64,000 nt of DNA from Symsagittifera roscoffensis (taxonomy: Eukaryota > Xenacoelomorpha > Acoela > Convolutidae), in NCBI RefSeq assembly GCF_963678635.1, contig NC_087071.1, positions 4,293,624-4,357,623 on the forward strand, written 5' to 3'. Below, in pieces: positions 41,943-53,616 of this stretch. Position numbers and translations under genes: made by a program. Under the pieces are notes generated by a model that did not search any database, had not been told where the DNA came from, and saw only the letters and a list, made by a program, of their open reading frames with translations. How positions within the stretch are numbered: position 1 is the first letter of the stretch; the number at the start of each line of letters is the position of its first letter.

Positions 41943-44826
41943 TCTTTATTTGTCACTTTCCTATGCCTACTCTTGACTCAATTGCTAGAGACCTTATAGT
42001 TTTATTAACAATAATAATGACACAACACAATAAATTTCACCAGATTCTATTAAATAGTGACCACGAATCCCTGTATGTTGTCAGAGTACAGTTTGTATAA
42101 AATTTATTCACACTAGCCGATTATCGGTCCAAAGATCTGGAAACTAGCACAATATGATGTTATCAGTCAATTTATAAGATAGTGTATTCACTACCCAATC
42201 AAGCACAGTTTAGGTTGATTTTAAAATCAAAAACAAAAAATATATATTGACACAATATGAATGTATATATAAAAAAACGTATGCGTCTTGTACTCTTAGT
42301 CGGTCGCAGTACAATAGTCGAACCTGTCTTTTTAAAGAAAAAGCTTTCCCTGCTTGGTGCTGCACCAAACAGACAAAACTTTGAAGGCAGTAATTTTCTC
42401 AAGTGGGCGTCTATTGCACCCACCGAGTACTGTGTTACCTATCTGCCTTCGGACTGCCCGAGCTAGACCTACTAAAATCCTCAGGGCAGTCACTTTTCCC
42501 AAAAACGTATTATGTTTCAATCCACACCAATGAGTCACGCTCTTTTTAATTTAGACTTAGTGTCGCGAATATCCGAGTTCGGACCTGTTTTGTATTAGTC
42601 TGGTTCTTTTTGAGAGGCAAGTTACCAGTGCAGTCACTGATACCTAGCCTGTGTATTAATAACCTAACACCTCTCGCTTTTTAGTCTTTCTTTCGTTTAC
42701 CTAAGTCCTTAATAAAATGATAACCCTCCGGACTGGCACAAATAGGACCCTTCCGGACTGTCAGAATATAGACCCCTCCGGATTGGGACCCCTCGGAATT
42801 AGCAACTATAAGACCCCTCCGGATTCGGACCCCTCCGGTTTTGTGGAAAGTAGACCCCTCCGGATTCGGACCCCTCTGACTTTGAAAAATTTCGACCCCT
42901 CCGGATTGGGAGCCCTTAGCTCTGTCAAAGTGGCTTTTTGTAGTTTTCTTAATTTCAGCTTATACCCCTCCGGATACGTTCTGCGTTGCTTTTATGCTGT
43001 TTGAATTAACTGGGAAGGGTATAGGGTCCTTTCCTAGACCCCTCCGGATTGAAGTTAAGGCACTTATTTGACAATTCACACTAACGGTGAAGGGTCTTAT
43101 CACTTGCCTAATTTCGACTCTATTATGGTTGTCTTGTGCCTTCAGCCCTCCCTTTTTGTCTAGAACTGTCTTAAGTTACTTAGTTCAATCGCTATCAACT
43201 TTTGGTAGGGGTATAAGGGTTTTTTAGAAAAATTTATAAAACGTGAAGGGTGTACCCCTCCGGATTTGTGTAATTTGCTAAAAACAATCTCAAAAATTTT
43301 CTCGCTCGCTTTTTCGAGTAATTCTCTTTCCTACTAGTAAGTTCTGCTAATTTTTGATCTATTGGTACCAAGATCAACTCGATATGATCAGTAGTTCCAA
43401 AGTTATTAACCAAAACGTCTTTTTTTCGAACTCAAAAAATTTTCTCTCTTATAGGTTCCGCCTAACTTTTTCCGCAAATCTGGTCCTTTCGACCTAAAAA
43501 TTATTGATCCGAGCTCAGAAGGCCTATACTCTTCTAGTTCAATGCAAAAAACCCGATCTAAAACGCTATTGTAGAAAAAATTTGCGAAAAACTATGCTAC
43601 CTGGACCCCTCCGGATTGATGAATCCACCAAATCAAACACGTTATGTTCGATTTCTCTGCAACCCGGAAGGCTTTCGGGTAGCGGATTTTAAGACTTGTA
43701 GATTCACTAGTGGAGGTTGTCCGAACAACTATTTTTACTGTCCTACCTCAAAAATTTCAAAAAATTTTCTAAATTTTTAGTGTTTCTTACTATCAAAAAT
43801 TGGGAAAATTTGGTTTTTGGTACCAAACTAGTTCCAACCACTTCCGAACTAAAGTTAACCGGTTCTACTTATTACAGTAGTGCAGTTACGATGTAACACA
43901 CTAACTTAGCGCTTTTTTCCGTTTCAAAAAATATCGATATCTCAAAAATCGCGACTTGTGGGGGGATCAAAATATCGCTATTTTGACCCTAAAAACCGGT
44001 CTGTTTTCGTTGTTTTTGACTGAAAATCGATATAAGACTATTAATATAGGCTATATCAATAATAATATTAGTAATACTATACCCCTCCGGGTTTGTTTAC
44101 TATCCGAATTAAGGTGCTTAACTCGGATATTCGCAGTTCGTTGAAGGGTCACTACAGTGCAGCACTGTCGAGCCCCCCACAGATTACTATCTTACTTTTT
44201 GTACCAAAAGGGATACAAAACTTGTTAACGATACCCAACAGTCGATTGTTGTTGTCGTTGAGCCCCTTCTTGTTGCTCCTTGAACTGCTTGCCGGATCGC
44301 AATTTATCATTAACGTGCTTAAATGCTCAAATAACCCTACAGTACAAGCCTCACAAACGGGCCTCAAAATTGATCGTAACGATCCTGACTGATATAAATG
44401 CCTGTAACAACAATATATCTATCAACAACAAACGGGGGGGTTGAATCACATCTTGTCTGGGGGGATGATTTCTACTGATTTTCTACTTTTTTACTGTTTT
44501 TGGTTTTTTCGGTAATTTTTTATGTTTTTTGTTTTTCTTGGGTACTATACTACTTTTTGTTTGGTTTTACTTATATCTTTAAATGTTTTTGGTCACAAAC
44601 CACTCAGGGGACGAGGGGTTCGCGATTCCCCCCACCCTTCCTGGTTCATGAATTTTCGGTCTTAACTAGGTTAAAAAACTATTCACGGCAATCCGGAAGG
44701 CTTCCGCGTTCCGAACTACCCTTCCGCCCCGGCAGTTTAGGCCTATTAAGGGCGTTAATGTGAGCATCCGCTCGGCGCGGAGTGCTCGTTAACGGTTCCG
44801 CCGGTCATGATGTTACGAAAGAATAA
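41943..44826 (-). other. Element 1 long 5' leader
   Basis: About 2.9 kb separates the candidate primer site from the gag ATG and has no long frame in the sense direction. It holds an array of TCCGGA-centred motifs (42724-44094) and two short palindromes: TTGGTGCTGCACCAA at 42353-42367, and ACAGTGC-A-GCACTGT at 44154-44168. Such a leader would carry packaging, dimerisation and translation signals; which parts do so cannot be told from sequence alone. Confidence 0.6.
42724..44094 (-). repeat. Array of AATCCGGAGGGGTC-type motifs in the leader
   Basis: In element orientation the consensus is AATCCGGAGGGGTC. On the + strand, copies or close variants start near 42724, 42746, 42771, 42788, 42812, 42827, 42853, 42868, 42894, 42964, 43037, 43253, 43604 and 44081. 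Spacing is tight (about 15-40 bp) in the first part and loose later. The same core occurs in the LTR as an inverted pair and at 44689 as AATCCGGAAGG. Confidence 0.8.
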
Positions 44827-44841
44827 CACCCAGGAGCGCCA
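44827..44841 (-). promoter_or_regulatory. Candidate primer binding site
   Basis: In element orientation TGGCGCTCCTGGGTG starts about 12 nt after the 5' LTR end. Its complement ends in CCA and could be a tRNA 3' end. I cannot name the tRNA. The 12-nt gap is longer than usual for this family, so the call is tentative. Confidence 0.4.
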
Positions 44842-44853
44842 TAAAAACATACA

Positions 44854-45774
44854 TGTAACATTCGCCCGGAAGATACATATCGACGGATAACAAAACTAAA
44901 TCTTAAGACGACTGGCTAGCGTCTAAACAGAGCTTTGCATGTTTTTCACCGTCTCTACCAAGCCAGTACTTTTCGGTGGTCTTTCTTACATCAGGCTGAC
45001 AAAAACGTTACTGTTCTCCGGCTTCGACCAGAACGCTCAAATTAACTGAATTACATGCGAAATTAGTGAGCTCATGGCTGGGTCTCTGTATCCCCAGACC
45101 ACGAGGTCACTCCTAAAAACAGGGCTACTACTTATCATATTACTATTGTTTTTGTTCAGTAGATAAAAATCATCATCTCCATCGAAGATGGATCAACCCT
45201 TTCCCCCAACTCCTAGCACCTCATCCTTGTCAAAACTAATCAAAATATCAGTTAAATTCAAGTCAGGACATGACAGGATGCTAAAAGTTTATGTGAGTTA
45301 ATAAAAGTTTCCGTCCCGAGACCCTTCCGGATTCTTGAATCCGCTGAATCAAGCTCCTTACTCTTGATTTCTTGCTAATCCGGAAGGCTGGTTCTCACCC
45401 TTCACCGTTGTTGGCAACGGCCTTGCAACTATTGTAGCAGCACAATAGTTGCAACTCGGAACGTTCTCTGCTATTCTGTAGTTCGTTGTCGTTTTCCAAT
45501 CTCGATTTTCGTACTGTTCGCAATCGCAGATAAAAGTTGTTCTGTTTTTTACTCGCTTTTTTGTTAAAATGGCCGTTTCAGCATTTCTCAGAAACGTGAC
45601 GTCATCATTCGAATTTTTGAAAATTTAAAATACTAGAATATTCTAGCCCTCACCGTTTGGCTAAACGTTCCAATAACGTCGCTAATCCTTCGAAATCATC
45701 AACTCGGAAGGCTTACTGCTCAAAATTCGAATCCTGCATAAATTGCATTTTGGCCATTCTGGTCGAATGTCACA
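44854..45774 (-). repeat. Element 1, 5' LTR (921 bp)
   Basis: It is the same as 21314-22234 at every line I compared, including the hairpin (45423-45454), TGACGTCA (45597-45604) and CTAGAATATTCTAG. As the 5' LTR it must contain the promoter for the genomic RNA. No TATA box stands out. Confidence 0.93.
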
Positions 45775-46131
45775 AAATGCTTCCTTAATAAACCTTTTCG
45801 ATAACAAATTCCAAAATTTATCTCTCAAGTCTGCAAGATCAACTGTCAGTATAAATATTATAGCATTTATAGATAATTAGAGTTACATATTTAACTTGAA
45901 CTCAACTCTTGTGCTACTCCGTGAAAGCACGTGTTGGGTTGATCCTCAGTAGCGACAGAGAAAAGAACGAAGAACAAGGGAGTTTGAAAAAAGATTAAAC
46001 GTTAAAAACAAGTTTAATAGAGAAAACTCGACAATAAATCGATCGATCTTGAATTATTACCGCTGATTTGCACTGTAAATTGTCAATTAACCTTTCAAAG
46101 CGAGAAGTTGTTTGACTTCATTCAACGGAGG
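45775..46131. other. 357-bp spacer between elements 1 and 2
   Basis: A+T-rich with no frame or repeat that I can name. It starts AAATG, which also occurs at the outer edge of the other LTR of element 1 (21311-21315). Confidence 0.4.
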
Positions 46132-47203
46132 TGTTACATCCGCCCGGAAGTACTTAATGACGGAAAAGAAAGAAAAGTCCTAAAACGAATGGCCAGCGTC
46201 TAAACATAGCTTCAAATTTTTTTAACCGTCTCTAACAAAGCCAGTTTAATGTGTGGTCCAGTTATATCGGGTCGACAAAAGCGTTACAAATTAAGGATAT
46301 CGGCAAGATCGCGCAAATTGTAACATTCGTCTACTGCAGTCACACATGAGGCTTAAGAAAAATAGGCCCTATAACCATTGGCTCAAGAGTCAGGGACACT
46401 ATCTCTTGTGTTTTTCTACCTCAAATCAGTCGGAGCCAATTCGGTCCGTTTGCGACATGAGACTACGACCCGTTACACCTTAAAGGCTACTACTAAAATA
46501 TCCCCCCACTCTAGAATTAGGAACATCCCCATACTTAGGTCTCTAGATACCCAAAATACATGAACGCCGTTAAAAACCGGGTCGGAACAATCCGCTTAAT
46601 TACTTTTTATTGGACAGTGGAACTTTGATCCATTTCAGATGGATCAACCTAAAACTCGCCTTATCTCAACATAACTATCATAAAATACACTCGAGAAATT
46701 TAAATTGAGAACTCACATGTCGATGCGCTTGAGTATGAGGAGTAATTAAAAGATGAGCAGCTCGAGAATCAAATAATATAACTAAATAAGTTTGATGCTA
46801 ATTAGTTTTAACAACAGAAGTAAGTTCTGTCTCAAGAATCAAGGTTTCTGCATGAACCATCGGGACACTTGAGTTGTCCTCTCTTCCATTGAATGTTCAC
46901 TCTGTTCCGTTCGAATAATCGTCCTTTCTCAAGTCTGTGTTCTATTCTCCTGTTTTCGGGATAAGACAGCTCTACTCTCTTATTATTTCGTATCGAGAAA
47001 TTGCGAATAGCAATTTCCTGCCTTTTTCTTGAGTAGTTTCCCGCAATTGTTAATTCGGTCGTTCTGATTTTTCACTTTTTGTTTTCAATTGGTTCGAGAA
47101 AACTGAGCATGACAGGCTCCATTCGAATTTTTTAAAACTAAAACTTCACTCCAAAATTACGTGTTTCTCAAGGTCAAACCTCCAGACATGACCGACTGGC
47201 ACA
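46132..47203 (-). repeat. Element 2, 3' LTR (about 1072 bp)
   Basis: It runs on the + strand from TGTTACATCCGCCCGGAAG to CGACTGGCACA. The first 120 bp clearly resemble the element 1 LTR (shared GCCCGGAAG, TGGC-AGCGTCTAAACA and ACCGTCTCTA words), then the two diverge. The end is fixed by the purine tract against it, the same as in element 1. The partner 5' LTR is outside the window. Confidence 0.75.
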
Positions 47204-47216
47204 TACTCCCCGGACT
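47204..47216 (-). promoter_or_regulatory. Polypurine tract of element 2
   Basis: Minus-strand GTCCGGGGAGTA directly abuts the 3' LTR, as in element 1. Confidence 0.6.
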
Positions 47217-47644
47217 CGAGATCGATGTCCTCATCGCGTGTTGTCATCTGCCAGTGAGTCCCAGAGAACCGAGTGTTGCTCAAGATACAGTGCCAGTGGT
47301 CATTTACAGAAGTTTGCATCAGACTTAAGTTTATCTACCTTCCAAAATTCACAACCATATAAAAATTTTTCACACTATCGCTAAACAGCAATCAAAATCT
47401 GCACACACCTGCACCCATGAATCCCCTCTTTTTAAGCTGGTAATTTTAAAATTTCTTTTGTCCTATTCAGTCAGGAAATTGTCATGCATCATTTTGATTT
47501 ATATAATAGATCTATCATATTAATAACAATATCTTATTCGTCTAAAATTTCTTTTTCGTGAACCCGGATTTCATCCGAGCTCACCCTCGAGCCTCCTCCC
47601 TCTCAAGACTCAAGATTCTAGAATTTTCCCTTCGAGCCACCGGC
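47217..47644 (-). other. Element 2, 3' non-coding region
   Basis: About 430 bp between the likely ORF3 stop and the purine tract, A+T-rich, with nothing recognisable in it. Confidence 0.45.
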
Positions 47645-50600
47645 TCACCTCGTATCCTTCGCCCTCGAGGTACCCGACACCGGTGTTCTTGGCACTGTAA
47701 TTTGTTCCAACAGTGCCTCTTCGTCANNNNNNNNNNNNNNNNNNNNNNNNNNNNNNNNNNNNNNNNNNNNNNNNNNNNNNNNNNNNNNNNNNNNNNNNNN
47801 NNNNNNNNNNNNNNNNNNNNNNNNNNNNNNNNNNNNNNNNNNNNNNNNNNNNNNNNNNNNNNNNNNNNNNNNNNNNNNNNNNNNNNNNNNNNNNNNNNNN
47901 NNNNNNNNNNNNNNNNNNNNNNNNNNTCGGAGCTGATCACAATCTCCTCCCAGGCCTTCAGCTGTTCATAGGATCGCATCCACTCCCTCTGCTCTTGCAA
48001 CCTCTTCGATTGATTTGGTAAGATCTTTACCTTCGACTCCCGGTTCAAACAGAAGGAATTGTGAAGACTCATGCTTATATTCTTCGCCAGGTCCTCCTCT
48101 AGTATCGATTCCCTCGCTCTAGAATTGTCTCTGGATACTCTGCCCACTCTTTTCCACCCCGTCGTGATCGCATTTCGATGGGTTAGCAGAGGTCTCTTGA
48201 AGGCATCTGGTCCTATCTCGGCTTGGAATTGTCGATATTCCTTTTGATGTTTCCTCATGTGGTCCTTTGTCACCAGATATAACCAGGATGTTAACGTCGC
48301 ACGAAACCAAGGAAAGAATCTCAGGCGGCTCCATATATGTCTGATCTCCACTGGTATGGCGAATACCTTGCATGCGGTCTCGAACAACTCAAGTCTCCTG
48401 TTGTAATCTATCGCATGAATCGACTCAGTTGTTGGCGTTCTCGATTCTCTATACTTCGCTATGTTTTCTTCCATCCATCGTAGAGCCAGCATCGTGCTCA
48501 CCACCAAGATGGTCACCTTTTGTCGATGCTCCGGTAGTCCCAACGACTTAATTTCTTCTATGTCCCAGATCAGACAGAGATTGGCGCGGTCTGGGTACCA
48601 CACTGTCTGCGCCAGACAGTGGCATGGACAATCTCCATGCGTGAGGTCGATGCTTCTAAGATTGCGTTCTCCCGAGGCTTCTAGGAGAGGCTCAAGTTCC
48701 ATCATTTTCTCGTGTATCACGTCGACTTCTTCCGAGCTTGGAGCACCTACTGCGGGTTTCCCCACCACGTTTTGCCTTCCGTGATCACTTGTGTTTTTGC
48801 TCTCCAAGCCTAGGAGTTCTTCACCCCAGATTTCACTCAGGTCGTCTCTTTGTTCCTTCGGTACTGCTCCTCGGATCTTCCTCAACAGCTTGTGTGAATG
48901 ATGCGACATCCGAGCTAGTCTCACGCACTTGGGCACTGAGAAGGCTTTGTCTATCAATACCCTCTGGCTGGACACCTCCACCATCGCCATGTGTGGTGGA
49001 TAGTGGCTTCCACATAGGTTAGCCAACACTGACCCCACTAAGGATTTCGCATTTAGAGGCAATCCATAGGCTTCGCTCATGGGAAATCCCATCTCCGCCT
49101 CGAGTCCAATCTTCCAACTCTTGATGTGCTTCTGGTTCACTTGTAACACTCCGGGCCATGATTCCACGCTCAACGCGGTCACCAGGTGGTGTTCTGACTC
49201 TAGCCTCTCCAGTGACTGGAGACTACACATTCTTGAGAAAAATCCCAAGGCTGTCGCTAGGTTCACGGTGCTACTCGCGTAACATTCAGCCACTATCTGT
49301 ATCTCGCTCTTCTCCCTTTCGGTGATATCCTCAAACCAGGTGATGAGGTCCTCTTTCTGGAAAGACTGTATCCTGACGCATGATCGTCCATCACAAGTAT
49401 GCTCGCCGTTGCCACATGTCGAATCAAGACAACTGCCCGGCTCCATCCTCTTCACCGACCCTGTTCCACTCGTCACCTCACTCGACTCTTTCATCTGAGG
49501 CAGGATCAGTCTATGTACTATACTCAAGGTCGCCAAATCCTCATCCTCTGTCGGTGCCAATCTCACTCGCTCAGTGACCTCCTCAATCAGGCTCGCATGG
49601 GGATGTGGACACCAGGAGGGTCTGAGTAATTTCCATACCACTCCCAGATTCGTGGTCAACACGCCATTCCCGTTACCCATTTTTAGTTCCACTCTTTTAC
49701 TTGAGCGTGGCACATTTATCACTTCCGGCGTTCTCTCGAGAATCAGACCCAGGCTAGGTCTCTCTCTCTCCACAGTGTCTATCTCCATTATCTTCTCTGT
49801 CCAGAACTTCAGCAGCTCCGCCACCTCATAGTTTCTGTGGGCACCTCCAGCTTCCAAGTCCAAGAAGGGGTTGTACGCCATTCCCATCACTCCAGAAACA
49901 TACTGGTACTCTCCCTTTTTGTTGAGTTTTAAGTACTCCCCTGACGAAGCCAGGTTACGGTGAACGTCGTGTTTCTCCTCGAACTTCTTGTTGTAGAACC
50001 TTCGTATCTCGTCTAACTTCCTATGGCTCTCCAGAGATTGCCTAGAACCATCCTCCTTCTCTACTCCAGTACTCTGGTACACATTCAAGATGACTGTGGA
50101 GACTCTCCTTTCCAGCGTCTTGCTTCCAACTGCTCTTTGATGACATGCTAGGATGGTACTGTCAGTCATCATCGACATCGTCCATCTCAAGAAACAGGTT
50201 GCATCTTTCCTTCTTGCCAGACTCAGGCCTGAGTTGTCCCTGGCGACGTGCTGCATCAGCATTCGATACATCTCTAGATTTTTGCCTCCCAGCTTCAACT
50301 TATCGTACGAAGTCAGTGTCTCCAGCTCTATCCCCAACAGGCTCCACGCGAACATCAGTTGTCCTGCAGTCCTGATAAAGGGATTCGCCATCAGCGGCGG
50401 TGCCGATGAGGGTGTCCTCATAGCCTCTTCAAAATGATCCTTCAATAAGTTTTGCCAGGATCTCTTCAGCTGGTTCGCCAATTCTATCTTGTTAACCTCA
50501 GCCTTCTGCTGGGTGGCCCAACTGTGTCGTTTGCGGGCTACTCCACTGTCCAATTTCTTCAAGCAGTCTTCCATTTCCTTCAATGTCTCAAGGGCTATCC

Positions 50601-51084
50601 ACCACGGTCGGGAGGTATTTCTGGTTTTATTCTTCTCAAGAGGATCGCTGGTCACTTGTTTCCCAATAGCCTGATGTTCACTTGAGACCCATTCTTTGCC
50701 GACGTCTACCTCCCAGGTCTGCCCGCTCGTCGAACCTCGCTTCATTTTTATTCTCTGAGGTTTGAAATCTTCCTCCGTCACTGAGCTAGTGGGGTTTTCC
50801 ATTTCTTTTTCTATGTCGAGCAGTTTCCTCGGTTCATAGTTACTCTTGTAGGTTGCCGTCTTCCATCGCGCCAGAACCATGGGGGCCGTGTCTCTCAAGT
50901 CCTTTTCCGAGACCGCGTCAGCTGAAGGACTGCCCAATCCCTCCACGTCTCTCTTCCTCTTGCGAGACCTCACGTCTTTATTCGGGGGCGTCGTCGTTAT
51001 CATCACTGATTCAACTTCCTTCTCTCCAGCCAACTCTTGCCTACTCCCTGCTCGAGCCTTAAGGATATTAGTACTTTTAATCAT
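47645..51084 (-). CDS. Element 2 ORF3, unknown protein (contains a gap)
   Basis: The frame runs unbroken from the ATG at 51084 to the N-gap. It is the full-length counterpart of the broken ORF3 of element 1. The N-terminus has a basic SRKRKRD patch, so nuclear entry is possible. A central region has KLDEIRRFYNKKF and YVSGVMGMAYNPFL. It is followed by a Cys cluster (PGSCLDSTCG then C-x4-C), KAFSVPKCVRLARMS, a CPCHC motif with LIWDIEE, and a C-terminal helical part with LHNSFCLNRES. Past the gap, the frame that reads through to 47581 looks unlike the element 1 C-terminus. Another frame, ending at a TGA at 47645-47647, has a plausible acidic tail, so I end the gene there. The LIWD-x-E...VTILVV region faintly recalls an SGNH block I/III pair, but I would not assign it. 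Confidence 0.65.
47727..47926. other. Assembly gap of 200 N
   Basis: Exactly 200 N lie within ORF3 of element 2. The true length is unknown, so reading frames cannot be followed across it. Confidence 0.99.
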
Positions 51085-51126
51085 ATTACTAGTTCCTACC
51101 TTATCCCCCCTTGTATATTTAATTAT

Positions 51127-53616
51127 TTAATTGTCAGTTTTCTGTTTCGGAGTAGAGCTGTCTTTACATTTGTCTTCTCTGGTCTTTCTTGATGTTTTCC
51201 TCAACTCGACCATCTTGCTCAGCAGCTCTCCTCTAGCTTTCTCCTCTAAACCCGTCCCCATCAGGACAGGTTCACCGAACTTCACCACCGTGTCCCACAG
51301 TTCCTCTTTAAAATTGTCCAATGTGGTGTCTTCATCCACTTCCCGATTGAAATCGCTCAAGAATTCTTGCCAAGCATCTTTGTCCAGAGTGCCCAGGAAG
51401 GCGTCTTTGTTTCCCTCGAAGGTATTCTTCTCCCTTCTCTCCGCACTCAAGAAGATCATTCCCATGTTGGGATTCTCGCTCGTCAATGACAACTCTGGGT
51501 CCTTGCGGGGGGATGAGGTCAGAGGTGGCGTGGGGGTATCTGCCCAGTTTTCTTCACTCAGATCCTTCAACAGTTCCTGCGCAGTGAACTCCTCCTCCGC
51601 TGGCTTCTGCTCCGGTGTGTTTCCCACCTCCATATCTTCTCCTGCCTCACTGAGAGTTTCATCCATGCTCTCGTCTCCCGACTCTGCTTCTCTTCTCTCA
51701 AGAATCCTCCTGAATCGATCTTCCACGGTGCCACTCCTTTTATCCCCAGGGGTGTCCACCGATGGGGGTGATGGTGTCGTTGGATTCGTCCCCTTGTGCT
51801 CTGTCAGTGCCACGTACAATGGACCTGCTGCATCCAGCTCCTTCCCTTCCTGTCTCTTTTTCACCTGCTCTAGTCCGTGAGGTGCCCGGTATCTCCTTGT
51901 GGCAAGCAGTATGTCGTCGTCTCTCAGCGCGATATGCCCTTCATTCACTATTATCCTGCCATCGTCCCACACCGGCAACTTATTCTCCAGACCTGCTCGT
52001 TCAAGTATTCTCAAGGCATCTCGCGCCTCGAATTTCGGGGGCAATGACCCTCTCATTTTCTTCGCTTGAGTGGTCCATGGACTTATCTTCGCATCGCTGG
52101 TATGAAAATAAACCGCTGCAGTGTAGCCGATGAAGAGCGGATCCCAGCCGTCGGTGAACTCCTTCTGCTGTTCTTCGGTTGCGGTTCTCGCGTAAAGGGA
52201 CGGGACAACCAGGTAACTGTTCATCCCCAGGGTCATTCTCCTCACTATGGGGAACTCAGGAATGCTCGCTGGCAGGACTTCTTTCTCCAATATCGCCTCT
52301 AACTCCTTTTTCACTAGCTTGAAGCATTTCGTCCATGCAGGAATTCTCAAGATTTCTCGCCCATTGGCTGTCAAGGGATTCAAGTTCCAGAACTTGGGGT
52401 AAGTTTCGATGGGGCCCTCGCGCTTGCCTCCCATCCGGCATTGCAGTTGTCCCCGGAAACTGTACACGACCAACTCCGGATCCTTCACCTTTCCAAAGAG
52501 CACCGTGTTGCTCATTTGTGTCCTTAGCACCTCTTGCTGACACCAGTTAAGTGTCGTTCCATCTAATACGCTTATGAGGCTCATGTGGGTCACAGAGTAT
52601 CGATAAGCTGTCACCAGAGGATCTGGAAACGCGAACGTGACGGCCGGTCCATAGATACAGGTCACGACCTCCCCTAGCCCCCGGATCATCCCCATGGGGT
52701 CCGATCTCATGACCAGGCATAGGTCCGTCAATAGGGGCATGCCTCCATTCACTCTTCTCCATTCCTCTCTTGTCTTCGGGCTCTTTTCTTCACCAGTCAG
52801 GTGCCTGTTTTGCATCAGTAGGTACTGCACTAGCAGCGTCTTTAGCCCGGCCGCACACTTGTACGAGTAGGTATCCATACTCGAGTGTGTTCTTCCCATC
52901 GACAGGGGCTCCCCGTACCTCATCAATTGGTGAAATGAGGTCAGTTCACCGTGGGTCAGAAGTACTAACGTCAAGTACCCGTCTATCCTGAGGGTATTCA
53001 CGCCACGACTGAACATGTATGCTGGGCCCATATTAAACAAGTACCTCGGGTAAACCAGGTACAGCGCCAGCAACAGACTGATAGGCATATTCAATACCTC
53101 CTGTATGAACGCTTTAAAGATAGTCTCCTTCGCACTGTACACTCCGGCCAGGAACTCTTTTCCCCAACAAGGACTCAAGAACTCGAGAATCTCATGATCC
53201 CTCCTCGTCCTTAGCTCACCCCTCGCGTGCTCCCTCCAGAACCCTCCAATCGTGACCTCATTGGCTGCTGTGACGAACCTGCCAACCGTCATCTCCCTCT
53301 TCTCAGCTATTCCCAGTTGCTCCTCAAGAAAATCCCAGATCTGCTTCACCAGAAGCGGCGCATCTTCTCTTGTTTTCCCCGTGGCGTTTTCCAGTCTTGG
53401 TGTTAAGAAGGGCCACTTGCCTCCCTCTTGTGCCAACCGATGCACCATCGACTCTAGTTGCTTCTCCGATGCGGCCACGTTCTTCCTTTCGTTGTTCGGC
53501 CCTCTAGATCTGCTGGTTGAGCTCGTGATGGTCAACTCCATGTCCCGAAACCACAGACTAGCCGTCAGGTGAGCTACCACTGGATGATCGTCCCTTATAA
53601 TCGGGCTGAGCTTGAG
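51127..53616 (-). pseudogene. Element 2 ORF2, 3' part after an in-frame TAA
   Basis: This continues the ORF2 frame after the TAA at 53617-53619; element 1 has a Gln codon there, so CAA to TAA is the likely change. The part corresponds to residues from about 1063 of the element 1 protein: helical sequence, a conserved GGMPLLTDL and IYGPAVTFAFPD region, LNWCQQ, then an acidic, Pro/Ser/Thr-rich tail. No known domain is seen. ORF3 starts 42 nt after its stop. That spacer holds a purine run (AAGGGGGGATAAGGTAGG). Confidence 0.75.

Larger units (their letters stand above)
21314..45774 (-). mobile_element. Element 1: giant Ty3/gypsy-like LTR retrotransposon with two extra long ORFs
   Basis: The element is 24,461 bp, bounded by 921-bp direct LTRs that start TG and end CA. 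Its orientation is right to left. The order is 5' LTR (44854-45774), a 2.9-kb leader, Gag-Pol (41942-32340), ORF2 (31998-26299), ORF3 (26295-23054, broken), a purine-rich tract, and 3' LTR (21314-22234). The domain order protease, RT, RNase H, integrase is that of Ty3/gypsy (Metaviridae-type) elements, which are usually 5-12 kb, so this is exceptionally long. The LTRs appear identical, so the insertion is young. Despite that, Gag-Pol has one amber codon and ORF3 a frameshift and a TGA, so this copy is probably not autonomous as read. Right next to it, in the same orientation, lies a related element. Confidence 0.9.

Noticed and set aside
47581-47726. ORF3 C-terminus of element 2 read straight through the N-gap to 47581
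   Set aside because: The gap length is a placeholder, so phase is unknown. The Arg-rich read-through product is unlike element 1, and another frame ending at 47645 fits better.
47901-51084. A third SGNH domain in ORF3 (LIWD-x-E region)
   Set aside because: Only a loose resemblance at one block; the GxND and DxxH positions are not found.
51131-51880. 249-codon + strand frame, Ser/Leu-rich
   Set aside because: It lies antisense to the acidic tail of ORF2 of element 2; the Ser and Leu bias is what the complement of Glu/Lys/Asp codons gives.
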